A stretch of 64,000 bases of DNA from positions 83,855 to 147,854 of the forward strand of contig JAKFYH010000049.1 in assembly GCA_021730945.1 (NCBI GenBank), in the 5' to 3' direction. Source of the stretch: Acidobacteriota bacterium (GTDB lineage Bacteria; Acidobacteriota; Vicinamibacteria; Vicinamibacterales; UBA2999). Below, one piece after another: positions 37,124-44,287 of this stretch (the first letter of the stretch is position 1; each line of letters begins with the position of its first letter). The position numbers and the translations under genes were made by a program. The notes under the pieces were generated by a model. That model had not been told where the DNA came from. It searched no databases and saw nothing but the letters and a program-made list of their open reading frames with translations.

Positions 37124-39795
37124 TCGGCCAGGTTCTTGGGCCTTACACCATCGTCAGCAGGCTGGGCGAAGGCGGAATGGGCGAGGTGTATCGTGCGCGC
37201 GATATCAAGTTGAATCGCGATGTGGCCATCAAGGTGCTGTTGCCCGCTGTCGCCAACGATCCCGATCGCCTGGCGAGGTTCAGCCGCGAAGCGCAGGTGC
37301 TGGCATCGCTCAATCATTCGAACATTGCTTCGATCTACGGCATCGAAGAGTCTGGCGCCGTCACGGCACTGGTGATGGAACTGGTCGAGGGCGAGGACCT
37401 GTCGCAGCGCATTTCGCGCGGAGCGATTCCGATCGATGAGGCACTGCCGATCGCGCGACAGATCGCGGAAGCGCTCGAAGCCGCACACGACCACGGCATC
37501 ATCCATCGCGATCTGAAACCCGCCAATGTGAAGGTGCGGCCAGACGGCACCGTGAAGGTGCTCGACTTCGGCCTCGCCAAAGCCGTCGATCCGACCGCCG
37601 GATCATCTGCCACGGCGATGAACTCGCCGACGCTGTCGATCCACGCGACCGAGGCCGGCCTCATCCTCGGCACCGCCGCCTACATGAGTCCCGAGCAGGC
37701 TGCGGGCAAAGCCGTCGACAAGCGCAGCGATCTCTGGGCCTTTGGCGTCGTCCTGCTCGAGATGCTGACCGGCCGACAGACGTTCGGCGGGGAGTCCATC
37801 TCGCATGTGCTCGCTGCGGTGTTGAAAGATGAGCCGGATTGGACGGCGCTGCCGCCGGACACGCCGGCATCGATCCGAAGGTTGCTGAAGCGATGCCTCG
37901 AGAAGGATCGCAAGCGACGGCTCGCCGATGCCGCCGATGCTCGGCTGGAGATAGACGAGGCGCTGTTGTCGCCCACCGAAGTCGCGCACGGAGCGCCCGT
38001 GGAGGAGAGCACCCGGTCGCGGCGTCGACTGCAGGTGGCCTGGTCGCTCGTTGCCCTGTGTGCCGTCGTGGCGACAGCGCTTGCCCTCGCCATCGCGCTC
38101 CGCACCCCGCCGATTGAAACGCCTGCCTATCGCAGCACCATTCTCGTCACCGGGGATCTCAACGTTCGGCCGCCCTCGAACCGGTTTGCGATCTCTCCGG
38201 ACGGCACTCGCCTGGTTTATATCGCCGGCCCCGGGATGCTCTGGCTGCGCGCGCTCGATGGTTCAGTCGCGCAGGCCCTGCCCGGCACCGAAGGCGCGCA
38301 AGGTCTGTTCTGGTCGCCCGACAGCCGTTTCATAGCCTTCACCGTCGGCCGGCAACTCAAGAAGGTCGATGCGGCCGGCGGCACACCCGTTACCATCAGC
38401 GACGACCTCCGTTCTTCCGACTTGGGGGGCACCACCTATGGCACCTGGAATCGCGACGATGTGATCCTGTTTCCGCCCGAATCCCGTGCCGGACTCGGTC
38501 GCGTCACTGCCGCTGGAGGTGCGACAGTTACGGTGACGACCCTCGATACCAACGCCGGCGAAACCAGCCATGGTTACCCGTACTTTCTACCGGACGGTCG
38601 CCACTTCTTGTATGTCGCCTACAACAGTCTCGTGCCGGTCGGCGTGTATGTCGGATCCCTCGACTCATCGGAGCGGCGACGCGTCCTCGAGGACGCCAGC
38701 AATGTGCAATACGCCGCTGGTTCGCTCGTCTTCACGAGGGGTACGACGCTGCTGGCGCAGTCATTCGATCCCACGACGCTTGCTCTGAGTGGGGAAGCCA
38801 CGCCGCTTGGCGACCAAGTGCAGATGAACACGGCGACCCTGCGGGCCAGCGCGTTCTCGGTCTCGGCAAGCGGCGCCTTGGTCTATCAGACCGGTGTCAG
38901 CGGCGGCGGCAACTCTCGCGTGGTGTGGTCGGACCGGACCGGCCGCCAGGCCGCAGTGCTGAGCGAGAGCATGCCCTATCGTGACTTGTCGTTGTCGCCA
39001 GATGGCAAGCACGCCTCCGTCAGCCTGTTCGATGAGAAGGGTCTCCGTGGCAGCGACATCTGGATCATCGACGTGATGCGGGCGTTAAGTACCAAGTTCA
39101 CATTCGATCCCGCCGACGAGTTTTCTGGACTGTGGTCTCGGGATGGTGTCGACATGGTGTTCAACTCCCGCCGCAAGGGCCGTTTCGATCTCTATCGCAA
39201 GGCGGCCAGCGGCGCCGGACCCGAGGAGCTCCTGCACGCCGATCAGCTCGACAAGAGCCCGACCAGCTGGTCGCCCGATCGGCAGCACATTCTCTACACC
39301 GACATCAGTGTCCAGGGCAGAGGCGATATTTGGGCGCTCCCCATGTTCGGAGAGCGTCAGCCCTTCCCGTTTGTGAAGACGCCGTTCGATGAGGGGTTCG
39401 GCCAGTTCTCCCCGGATGGCCGCTGGGTGGCGTACGCCTCGGACGAGTCAGGCCGAAGCGAAGTCTACGTCGCGCCCTTTCCAGGGCCTGGCGCGAAGTG
39501 GCAGATTTCAAATGCCGGCGGTGGCTATCCACGATGGCGCGCTAACGGCCGCGAGCTGTTTTACTTCTCGACTGGCAAGCTGATGGCGGCTGCGGTCGGC
39601 CTCGGGGCCGACCGCGTGGAGGTCGAGTCGGTGCAGCCGCTGTTCGAGATGTCGCGGCCCGGTGGCGGCGCGCGCCCTTATTACGACGTGTCGCCGGATG
39701 GCCAGCGCTTCCTGCACATCGTGCTGGCTTCGCGTGCGACGGAGACACCGCTGACTCTACTGGCCAACTGGCCGGCGTTGCTGAAGAAGGACTGA
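37120..39795 (+). CDS. Receptor Ser/Thr protein kinase 5 with PD40 propeller
   Basis: 891 residues, start coupled by ATGA to remnant 3. N-terminus MIGQVLGPYTIVSRLGEGGMGEVYRARD. Motifs: AIKVLL, HRDLKPANVKV near residue 129, DFGLAKAVD, a short repeat-free activation insert, AYMSPEQAAGKAVDKRSD. TM helix about 305-328 (SLVALCAVVATALALAIAL). Propeller with ISPDGTRLVYI, FWSPDSRFIAF, FLPDGRHFLYVAY, SPDGRWVAYASDESGRSEVY and a RWRANGRELFYFS block. Kinase domain shares a 284-base identical tract with kinase 4. Last member of the array. Confidence 0.93.
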   Translation: MIGQVLGPYTIVSRLGEGGMGEVYRARDIKLNRDVAIKVLLPAVANDPDRLARFSREAQVLASLNHSNIASIYGIEESGAVTALVMELVEGEDLSQRISRGAIPIDEALPIARQIAEALEAAHDHGIIHRDLKPANVKVRPDGTVKVLDFGLAKAVDPTAGSSATAMNSPTLSIHATEAGLILGTAAYMSPEQAAGKAVDKRSDLWAFGVVLLEMLTGRQTFGGESISHVLAAVLKDEPDWTALPPDTPASIRRLLKRCLEKDRKRRLADAADARLEIDEALLSPTEVAHGAPVEESTRSRRRLQVAWSLVALCAVVATALALAIALRTPPIETPAYRSTILVTGDLNVRPPSNRFAISPDGTRLVYIAGPGMLWLRALDGSVAQALPGTEGAQGLFWSPDSRFIAFTVGRQLKKVDAAGGTPVTISDDLRSSDLGGTTYGTWNRDDVILFPPESRAGLGRVTAAGGATVTVTTLDTNAGETSHGYPYFLPDGRHFLYVAYNSLVPVGVYVGSLDSSERRRVLEDASNVQYAAGSLVFTRGTTLLAQSFDPTTLALSGEATPLGDQVQMNTATLRASAFSVSASGALVYQTGVSGGGNSRVVWSDRTGRQAAVLSESMPYRDLSLSPDGKHASVSLFDEKGLRGSDIWIIDVMRALSTKFTFDPADEFSGLWSRDGVDMVFNSRRKGRFDLYRKAASGAGPEELLHADQLDKSPTSWSPDRQHILYTDISVQGRGDIWALPMFGERQPFPFVKTPFDEGFGQFSPDGRWVAYASDESGRSEVYVAPFPGPGAKWQISNAGGGYPRWRANGRELFYFSTGKLMAAAVGLGADRVEVESVQPLFEMSRPGGGARPYYDVSPDGQRFLHIVLASRATETPLTLLANWPALLKKD
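37228..37511 (+). repeat. 284-bp tract identical to 34395-34678
   Basis: Second copy of the converted kinase-domain segment; see the entry at 34395. Confidence 0.85.
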
Positions 39796-39807
39796 CGGAC
39801 GCTGACT

Positions 39808-40218
39808 TTAGCCGGCGAATGGATCGACGATCCGCACACCGGCTTTCGCGAACTCGGCGCGGTTTCGCGTCGCCACCACGAGGTCGTTGGTTAGCGCTGT
39901 AGCTGCGATCAGGCTGTCTTTGATCGGCATCGCTTTCCCGGCCGTGCGAAGCCGCGCGAGCAACTCCGCCCACTTCATGCCGGTCTCTGCTTCCCAGCTC
40001 AAACACTGAAGGCGCTGGACACCGGCGTCGAACCATCGCTCGAGTGCGACCCGCTTCTTTCCCTTGCGAAGCAGCAGGATGCCAAATCGCAGTTCACCGA
40101 GGATGATCGGGTCGACCGCGATGTCTTGCTCGTGGAGCCGCAACCAGTCAATCACGCGCTGATCCGGAGCGGCTTTGGTCGGCTCGCTGAGGACGTTGGC
40201 GTCGACCAGGTACTTCAC
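39808..40218 (-). CDS. vapC: VapC-type PIN-domain toxin
   Basis: 136 residues. PIN acidic residues are in LVDANVLSEPTK, ILGELRFGILLL and IKDSLIAATAL, and VVATRNRAEF closes the fold as in FitB/VapC ribonucleases. The start overlaps the antitoxin stop by 4 bases. Lies 12 bases past the kinase 5 stop in the opposite direction. Expected to cleave RNA unless held by its VapB partner. Confidence 0.87.
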   Translation of the reverse strand: MKYLVDANVLSEPTKAAPDQRVIDWLRLHEQDIAVDPIILGELRFGILLLRKGKKRVALERWFDAGVQRLQCLSWEAETGMKWAELLARLRTAGKAMPIKDSLIAATALTNDLVVATRNRAEFAKAGVRIVDPFAG

Positions 40219-40445
40219 AGGCTGTCGGTCGACTCAGAGTCGATGGGCTCGAAGAAACCCTTCTGCGGACAGGCCAGCAGCCAGTCGATGGCGCCATCAT
40301 TCGGCCGGGCGGCGCGGCGGACCAGGCGGTAGTCGCCGCGGTCGAGGCGTTCGACGTCGAACTCTTGCCCTGGCTCGATGCGGTCCAGCTGGCGGAGCTC
40401 CGAGGGCAGGACGATCTGTCCCTTGGAGGAAACCGTGGTCTTCAT
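40215..40445 (-). CDS. vapB: VapB-type antitoxin (SpoVT/AbrB fold)
   Basis: 76 residues. The swapped-hairpin AbrB N-terminus is clear (MKTTVSSKGQIVLPSELRQ), followed by PGQEFDVERLDRGDYRLVRR and an acidic tail that should bind VapC. Autoregulation is expected; a GTAAGA-N5-TCTTAC inverted repeat lies directly upstream and overlaps the -10 box. Confidence 0.87.
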   Translation of the reverse strand: MKTTVSSKGQIVLPSELRQLDRIEPGQEFDVERLDRGDYRLVRRAARPNDGAIDWLLACPQKGFFEPIDSESTDSL

Positions 40446-40449
40446 GGAG

Positions 40450-40466
40450 GTAAGATATCGTCTTAC
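40450..40466 (-). promoter_or_regulatory. Operator palindrome and leaderless -10 of vapBC
   Basis: GTAAGA and TCTTAC are perfect 6-base arms around 5 bases. On the minus strand TATCTT (40457-40452) is followed by exactly six bases and then the vapB ATG, so the mRNA is predicted to be leaderless and the operator would cover the promoter. Confidence 0.6.
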
Positions 40467-40526
40467 TCATTGAAAATCAAGCACGGCGCGACCGGACGTA
40501 CCAGACTGAAATCGACTGTCGCTGCG

Positions 40527-40658
40527 CTACGTCACCCGCTGAGAACAGTCGGGACAGATTCCATGGGTGGGCATGGTCGCGTCAGTTGCGCGGCGTCCGG
40601 TTTGCCACGTGCCGTCGGGCATTTGAACCCTGCGGCACCACGCACAGATCCGGGTCAT
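40527..40658 (-). CDS. Small putative zinc-ribbon protein (or fragment)
   Basis: 43 residues from ATG at 40658; a longer frame starts at 40748 but adds unrelated sequence. Two Cys pairs, ICAWCRRV and GICPDC, are separated by about 25 residues with TWQTG and THGI between them. This resembles the C-terminal Cys motif found after PAS or response-regulator domains in environmental bacteria, so it may be the surviving tail of a larger gene. No Shine-Dalgarno or -10 box was seen. Confidence 0.35.
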   Translation of the reverse strand: MTRICAWCRRVQMPDGTWQTGRRATDATMPTHGICPDCSQRVT

Positions 40659-40809
40659 ATCGCTGCCGATGCGCCTGTCCGTCGGGGCATCACCGAGCTG
40701 CGAAGCAGTCTGAACTTCGTCGCCGAACGAGGGAGGTCGTTGCAGCATGATCGTTCGGGCTGCAAAAGGGTCGCCACTAACCCATCAGGTAATTCGCGCC
40801 GATTCCCCC

Positions 40810-40835
40810 AATACTCCCGGATCCCGCTGGAGTAA
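40810..40835 (+). pseudogene. Possible relic of a kinase promoter/start region
   Basis: AATACT followed by five bases and ATCCCGCTG matches the layout in front of kinases 1 and 2 (TATACT, 5-6 bases, ATCCCGCTG). Here the frame then reads GAG TAA and stops, so nothing is expressed. Confidence 0.3.
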
Positions 40836-40880
40836 GTGGTGCATTTTGAACCACGGAGATACGAATTATGCGGAAGTCAC

Positions 40881-41303
40881 CTACGGCGCTTCCAGGTAAG
40901 CGGCAGGTGCCGCGGCGGCGAGGCCGTTGGCGGGGCCACTGCGGATGCTTCGCCTGCATCTTCTTCTGCACCAGCGTCGCCGTGTCGTCAGCGGAACGCC
41001 CCTGGCTCTTCAGATCGCGCGCGAGTTCCTGCACTTCCTGCATCACGGCCTGATTCACGGCGATCAGCGAACCGTCGCCGACGGCGCCGTGTGACGGCAC
41101 GATGATCTTCGGCTTCATGGCCTCGAACGCGTTGAATGCGGCCAGCCACGCCTGCTTGCTCGTCACAATGACGTAGGTGTGCGGCGCACCCTGACGGTGG
41201 CGTTCTCCTTGACGATCGGGTCGGCGGGAGGCGCCGTTTGCGCGGCCGCGTTCGACCCACAGGCCGCGATCATCAGCACGCCGAGAAAGATGCTCCGCTT
41301 TAT
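40881..41303 (-). pseudogene. Decayed MBL-fold metallo-hydrolase
   Basis: Pieces of one exported metallo-beta-lactamase-fold protein are spread over different frames. An N-terminal signal segment (KRSIFLGVLMIAACGSNAAAQ and ADPIVKENATVRV) is followed, after a one-base shift, by PHTYVIVTSKQAWLAAF. The core with the HxHxDH zinc site is missing. A C-terminal part has IIVPSHGAVGDGSLIAVNQ, then a second shift before the natural tail AAAYLEAP and TAG at 40881. Its start is ATA at 41303-41301, overlapping the upstream TAA; an ancestral ATGA overlap is the likely origin. Cannot make an active enzyme. Confidence 0.75.
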
Positions 41304-41587
41304 TTCGCCTCCTCGGGCTTCGGCCGCCACAACACCAGCACTTTTCCCACGCGTTGAACCGTCGCTGAATCCGTCGCCGCGGCGATGGCTTCGCAAATCT
41401 CTTCGCGCGCCTCGCGGTCGTCGCCGAGAATCTTCACCTTGATCAGCTCATGCGCCGTCAGCGCGCGGTCCACTTCGGCGATCACCGCAGGCGTCACACC
41501 ACCGTGCCCCACCATGACCTTGGGCTCGAGTGCGTGCGCGCGGGCCTTGAGGTGAGCGCGTTCGCGCGGCGTGAGGGAAACAGGCAT
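41300..41587 (-). CDS. yhbY: CRM-domain RNA-binding protein (YhbY family)
   Basis: 95 residues from ATG at 41587; the longer upstream frame lacks family similarity and crosses the promoter. The CRM fold is shown by LTPRERAHLKARAHALEPKVMVGHGGVTPAVIAEVDRAL, the KVKILGDDREARE strand-helix and a final QRVGKVLVLWRP. YhbY binds the pre-50S ribosomal subunit in E. coli. Usual length is about 95-100 residues, so the gene is intact. Confidence 0.9.
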   Translation of the reverse strand: MPVSLTPRERAHLKARAHALEPKVMVGHGGVTPAVIAEVDRALTAHELIKVKILGDDREAREEICEAIAAATDSATVQRVGKVLVLWRPKPEEAK

Positions 41588-41593
41588 CACGGG

Positions 41594-41599
41594 ATTGTA
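41594..41599 (-). promoter_or_regulatory. Leaderless promoter -10 (TACAAT) for yhbY
   Basis: On the minus strand TACAAT is followed by exactly six bases (CCCGTG) and the ATG. The -10 matches consensus at five of six positions. Confidence 0.6.
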
Positions 41600-41612
41600 C
41601 TTCGCTGACCCG

Positions 41613-41698
41613 GGCGGGAGGGCACTGCTGGTCGGGAGGGAAACTTCCGTCGGGATCCCGACAAGGATCACCCTTCCGTCAAGCAGTGCCCTCCCGCC
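41613..41698. repeat. 86-bp multi-stem palindromic element
   Basis: Outer arms GGCGGGAGGGCACTGCT (41613-41629) and AGCAGTGCCCTCCCGCC (41682-41698) are a perfect 17-base match. Inside is a second perfect palindrome, GTCGGGATCCCGAC (41649-41662). It fills most of the gap between mscL and yhbY and may terminate mscL transcription. Confidence 0.75.
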
Positions 41699-41743
41699 AA
41701 GAGTTGCGATCCCGTCGCTGTCGGAGGCGGCCCTGCAGAGCGC

Positions 41744-42094
41744 CTAAGCAGTTCGGCGCACACGGTTGACCGCCTTCACCATGAGGAAGACAATCCACGC
41801 CAGGATCAGGAACTGCACCACCTGGGTGATGAACGACCCGTAGGCGAAGATCGCGGCACCGGCCGCTTTCGCCTCCACCAGCGAGGCATACGGCGCCGGC
41901 GCCTTGGTGCCTTCGCGCAAGATCACGAACATCCCGCTGAAGTCGGTGCCGCCGAGGGCAAAACCGACCACCGGCATGACGATGTCGTTGACCAGCGAGT
42001 CGACGATCTTCTGGAAGGCGGCGCCGATGATCACGCCGACGGCGAGATCCATGACGTTGCCCTTGGCAATGAATTCCTTGAACTCACTCAGCAT
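41744..42094 (-). CDS. mscL: Large-conductance mechanosensitive channel
   Basis: 116 residues, slightly short but complete. N-terminal helix [13 protein letters not shown], pore-lining TM1 [30 protein letters not shown], a short periplasmic loop and TM2 [18 protein letters not shown]. MscL forms a homopentameric pore that opens under osmotic downshock. GGGAG lies about 7 bases before the ATG. The C-terminal helix bundle is short. The gene fits with the trehalose genes as osmotic protection, but is unlinked to them. Confidence 0.94.
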   Translation of the reverse strand: MLSEFKEFIAKGNVMDLAVGVIIGAAFQKIVDSLVNDIVMPVVGFALGGTDFSGMFVILREGTKAPAPYASLVEAKAAGAAIFAYGSFITQVVQFLILAWIVFLMVKAVNRVRRTA

Positions 42095-42120
42095 CGATGC
42101 TCCCTTTTCCAGGAATTCAA

Positions 42121-42157
42121 GAGATCAGAAGAAGAAAGTGTTTCTCCTGATCTTCTC
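42121..42157 (-). terminator. Hairpin after the DinB/YfiT-type gene
   Basis: GAGATCAGAAGAAGAAA (42121-42137) pairs with TTTCTCCTGATCTTCTC (42141-42157) around a 3-base loop with small bulges. Lies between two minus-strand genes, 11 bases past the stop of the upstream one. Confidence 0.55.
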
Positions 42158-42168
42158 GCCTCCTGCTA

Positions 42169-42663
42169 CTACGCCGTCAGCTTCAAGTGACCGATGTGAT
42201 GCCGGCCGTGCCAGGCATAAAGTTGAAGGAACCAGTCGAGCGTGACCGCGCCATGTTCGGGGTGGATGGCGGCGCGGGTGAAGTCGGCGCCGGTCATTGA
42301 CTCGAGCATCCGGTGCCAGCGGTGGTGGAGTCCGTCAAGAATCTGGATGGACACCGCCGGATCTGCGCTGGCGTCCGCCAGCTTGGCCCATTCCGCTTCG
42401 TTGTACGGCTTGATGGTCGGCTGGTCCTCGGTCAAGGCCAGGCGAAAGCGGATGAACGCGTTCATGTGGCTGTCGGCGAGGTGATGCACCACCTGCCGGC
42501 CGGTCCAGCCGCCTTCGCGATAGGGCTGGTCGATTCGCGCCATCGGCATGACGGCCTTCAATTCGGCCGGAAAGGTGGCAATGGTTGCAATGGCGACCCG
42601 GCGGGTTTCGGCGGTCGGGTTTGGGTCGAAGGCAAACCTGCCGGTGGGAAATCGTCGATCCAT
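42169..42663 (-). CDS. DinB/YfiT-family metal-dependent protein
   Basis: 164 residues. The four-helix DinB fold with YfiT-type ligands: GGWTGRQVVHHLADSHMNAF gives the first His pair and WHGRHHIGHL at the C-terminus the others; RFRLALTEDQPTIKPYNEAEWAKL is the usual insert. YfiT-like proteins were described as metal hydrolases and, in Bacillus relatives, as bacillithiol S-transferases. The actual thiol or substrate here is unknown. CATGAT six bases before the ATG may be a weak leaderless promoter. Confidence 0.85.
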   Translation of the reverse strand: MDRRFPTGRFAFDPNPTAETRRVAIATIATFPAELKAVMPMARIDQPYREGGWTGRQVVHHLADSHMNAFIRFRLALTEDQPTIKPYNEAEWAKLADASADPAVSIQILDGLHHRWHRMLESMTGADFTRAAIHPEHGAVTLDWFLQLYAWHGRHHIGHLKLTA

Positions 42664-42732
42664 GGCACGATCATGCGCCGATGCCCGTCGCTAATACAAG
42701 CGTAAAGTGTTGATTCTAAACCTGTTGACCCC

Positions 42733-42778
42733 CAGCACTCAGCACCCCAGCACTTCAGCACCCCAGCACCCCAGCACC
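42733..42778 (+). repeat. Six CAGCACC-type units upstream of the sigma factor gene
   Basis: Units CAGCACT or CAGCACC at 42733, 42740, 42748, 42756, 42764 and 42772, separated by 0-2 bases. Related to the octamer array in ctaA. They lie in the presumed leader of the sigma operon, 46 bases from the start codon. Confidence 0.7.
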
Positions 42779-42823
42779 TTGAAAAGCCAACCGTTTTCGC
42801 CCAATCCCGTCGAAGTAGGAGGA

Positions 42824-43435
42824 ATGGATGAACGCGACGCGGCAGTGGTCGCCAAGGCCCGCGACGGCGACCGCGAGGCGTTTCGAGCGCTCGTCGAGCG
42901 CCATTCCCGCTACGTCTTTTCGCTGGCGCACCGGATGACCGGCAACGCGCAGGATGCGGAGGACGTGGTGCAGGAGGCGTGGCTCAAGGCCCACAAGCAG
43001 TTGAGCCGGTTCGAGGCCCGGGCCGATTTTCGTACCTGGCTGCACAGGATCACCGTGAACTGTTCGATCGACTTGATCCGCGGCCGGCGTCATCGCGAAG
43101 ACGCCCACGATCCGGCCGACCTCGAGCAAGGTCCCCTGAGCGAGCGTGGCGCCGAGACGCAACCGACGCCGGAGCGCATGGCCGCCAGCACGCAGATCTC
43201 GGATCGGGTGAACCAGGCGCTGGGGTTGCTGACCGCGCTCGAACGCGCCGCCTTCACCCTGCGCCACGTCGAGGGCATGTCGATCGATGAAGTGGGCGAG
43301 AAGCTTGGCATGAAGACCAGCGCGACCAAGCACAGCATCTTTCGCGCGGTGAAGAAGATGCGGCAGGCGCTCGAACCCTTCGTGCCGTCGCGGGAACACG
43401 CCGGGTCGCAGTTGATGGGCCGTGAATCGAAATGA
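42824..43435 (+). CDS. ECF sigma factor (sigma-70 family)
   Basis: 203 residues from ATG at 42824. AGGAGG at 42817-42822 is only one base from the ATG, closer than normal, so translation may be inefficient. Region 2: FRALVERHSRYVFSLAHRMTGNAQDAEDVVQEAWLKAH with the -10 recognition helix FRTWLHRITVNCSIDLIR; region 4: LTALERAAFTLRHVEGMSIDEVGEKLGMKTSATKHSIFRAVKKM. It should direct RNA polymerase to a dedicated promoter set and is expected to be held by the anti-sigma factor encoded next (ATGA overlap). Confidence 0.93.
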   Translation: MDERDAAVVAKARDGDREAFRALVERHSRYVFSLAHRMTGNAQDAEDVVQEAWLKAHKQLSRFEARADFRTWLHRITVNCSIDLIRGRRHREDAHDPADLEQGPLSERGAETQPTPERMAASTQISDRVNQALGLLTALERAAFTLRHVEGMSIDEVGEKLGMKTSATKHSIFRAVKKMRQALEPFVPSREHAGSQLMGRESK

Positions 43436-44229
43436 ACAACCACCTCTCGGAAGAAGAGCTGATCCTCCACTACTACGGCGAAACCGATCGCGCAGACGAG
43501 GCGCGCCTCGATGGGCACCTGGCCGAGTGTGGCGAGTGCCAGTCCGCCAAGGCGCAGCTGCAACGCGTGCTGGCCCTGGTCGAGACCGCGGCGCCGGTGG
43601 CAGCGCCCCCAGGCTTTGAGCGCGACGCCTGGGCGCGACTCGAACCGAGACTGCCATCGCCGCGTTCCGAGCGCCGATGGACCAGGGCCATCTTCTGGTT
43701 CCCGCAGTGGGCGCTGGCCGGCGGCGTCGCCGCACTCGTGCTGATGGCATTTGTCGCCGGCCGTATCTCTGGCAGCGATCCAGCCGGAACCAACCCCGCG
43801 GCGCCGGGGCTCGCCCAAGCCGGCGGCAACTCCGATGTGTTGCACACCGCAGTCAGCGATCACCTCGATCGCACCCAGATCATGCTGACCGAGCTGGTGA
43901 ACAGCGGGGTGAATCAGGCTGACGCGTTCGCCGGCGAGCAGGCGCGCGCCGGCGATCTGGTCGCCGCCAATCGCCTGATTCGCCAGTCGGCGGCGCAATC
44001 GGGAGACGAGGGCATTGCCGACGTGCTGGAAGACCTCGAGCGCGTGCTCCAGGAGATTGCCAACGCGCCGGCCGATGTTACGTCTAACGAGTTGTCTGAC
44101 TTGAAAGCGCGAATCACCGCCCAGGACCTGTTGTTCCGTGTGCGCGTGATCGCCTCGGAGATGCGTAACCGAACCCGTAACGATCGCGAGGCTGGCGATC
44201 GAAGCCCGCTCCGGCCCTCGATGTCGTAG
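43432..44229 (+). CDS. Membrane anti-sigma factor with zinc-finger domain
   Basis: 265 residues. N-terminal zf-HC2/ASD segment with H-x3-C-x2-C (DGHLAECGEC) at about residues 27-36, one TM helix near residues 95-116 (WALAGGVAALVLMAFVAG), then an extracytoplasmic helical region rich in Gln, Asp and Leu (AVSDHLDRTQIMLTELVN, VLEDLERVLQEIAN) of unknown sensing role. Start coupled to the sigma gene. Presumably releases the sigma factor on an envelope signal. Confidence 0.88.
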   Translation: MNNHLSEEELILHYYGETDRADEARLDGHLAECGECQSAKAQLQRVLALVETAAPVAAPPGFERDAWARLEPRLPSPRSERRWTRAIFWFPQWALAGGVAALVLMAFVAGRISGSDPAGTNPAAPGLAQAGGNSDVLHTAVSDHLDRTQIMLTELVNSGVNQADAFAGEQARAGDLVAANRLIRQSAAQSGDEGIADVLEDLERVLQEIANAPADVTSNELSDLKARITAQDLLFRVRVIASEMRNRTRNDREAGDRSPLRPSMS

Positions 44230-44287
44230 CGCCTGAGAGTAACCGCAGGGCCGCCATGATGGCCGGTCAAACTTGGAGAAACACACG

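Larger units (their letters stand above)
40446..40880. other. Mostly non-coding stretch
   Basis: About 435 bases between vapB and the decayed hydrolase. It contains the vapBC operator at its left end, a possible 43-codon zinc-ribbon frame (40527-40658, minus) and a relic of the kinase start region (40810-40835, plus). Nothing else recognisable was seen. Confidence 0.5.

Noticed and set aside
42733-42778. CAGCACC units considered as a short CRISPR-like array
   Set aside because: Units are only 7-9 bases with 0-2 base spacing and there are no unique spacers or cas genes.
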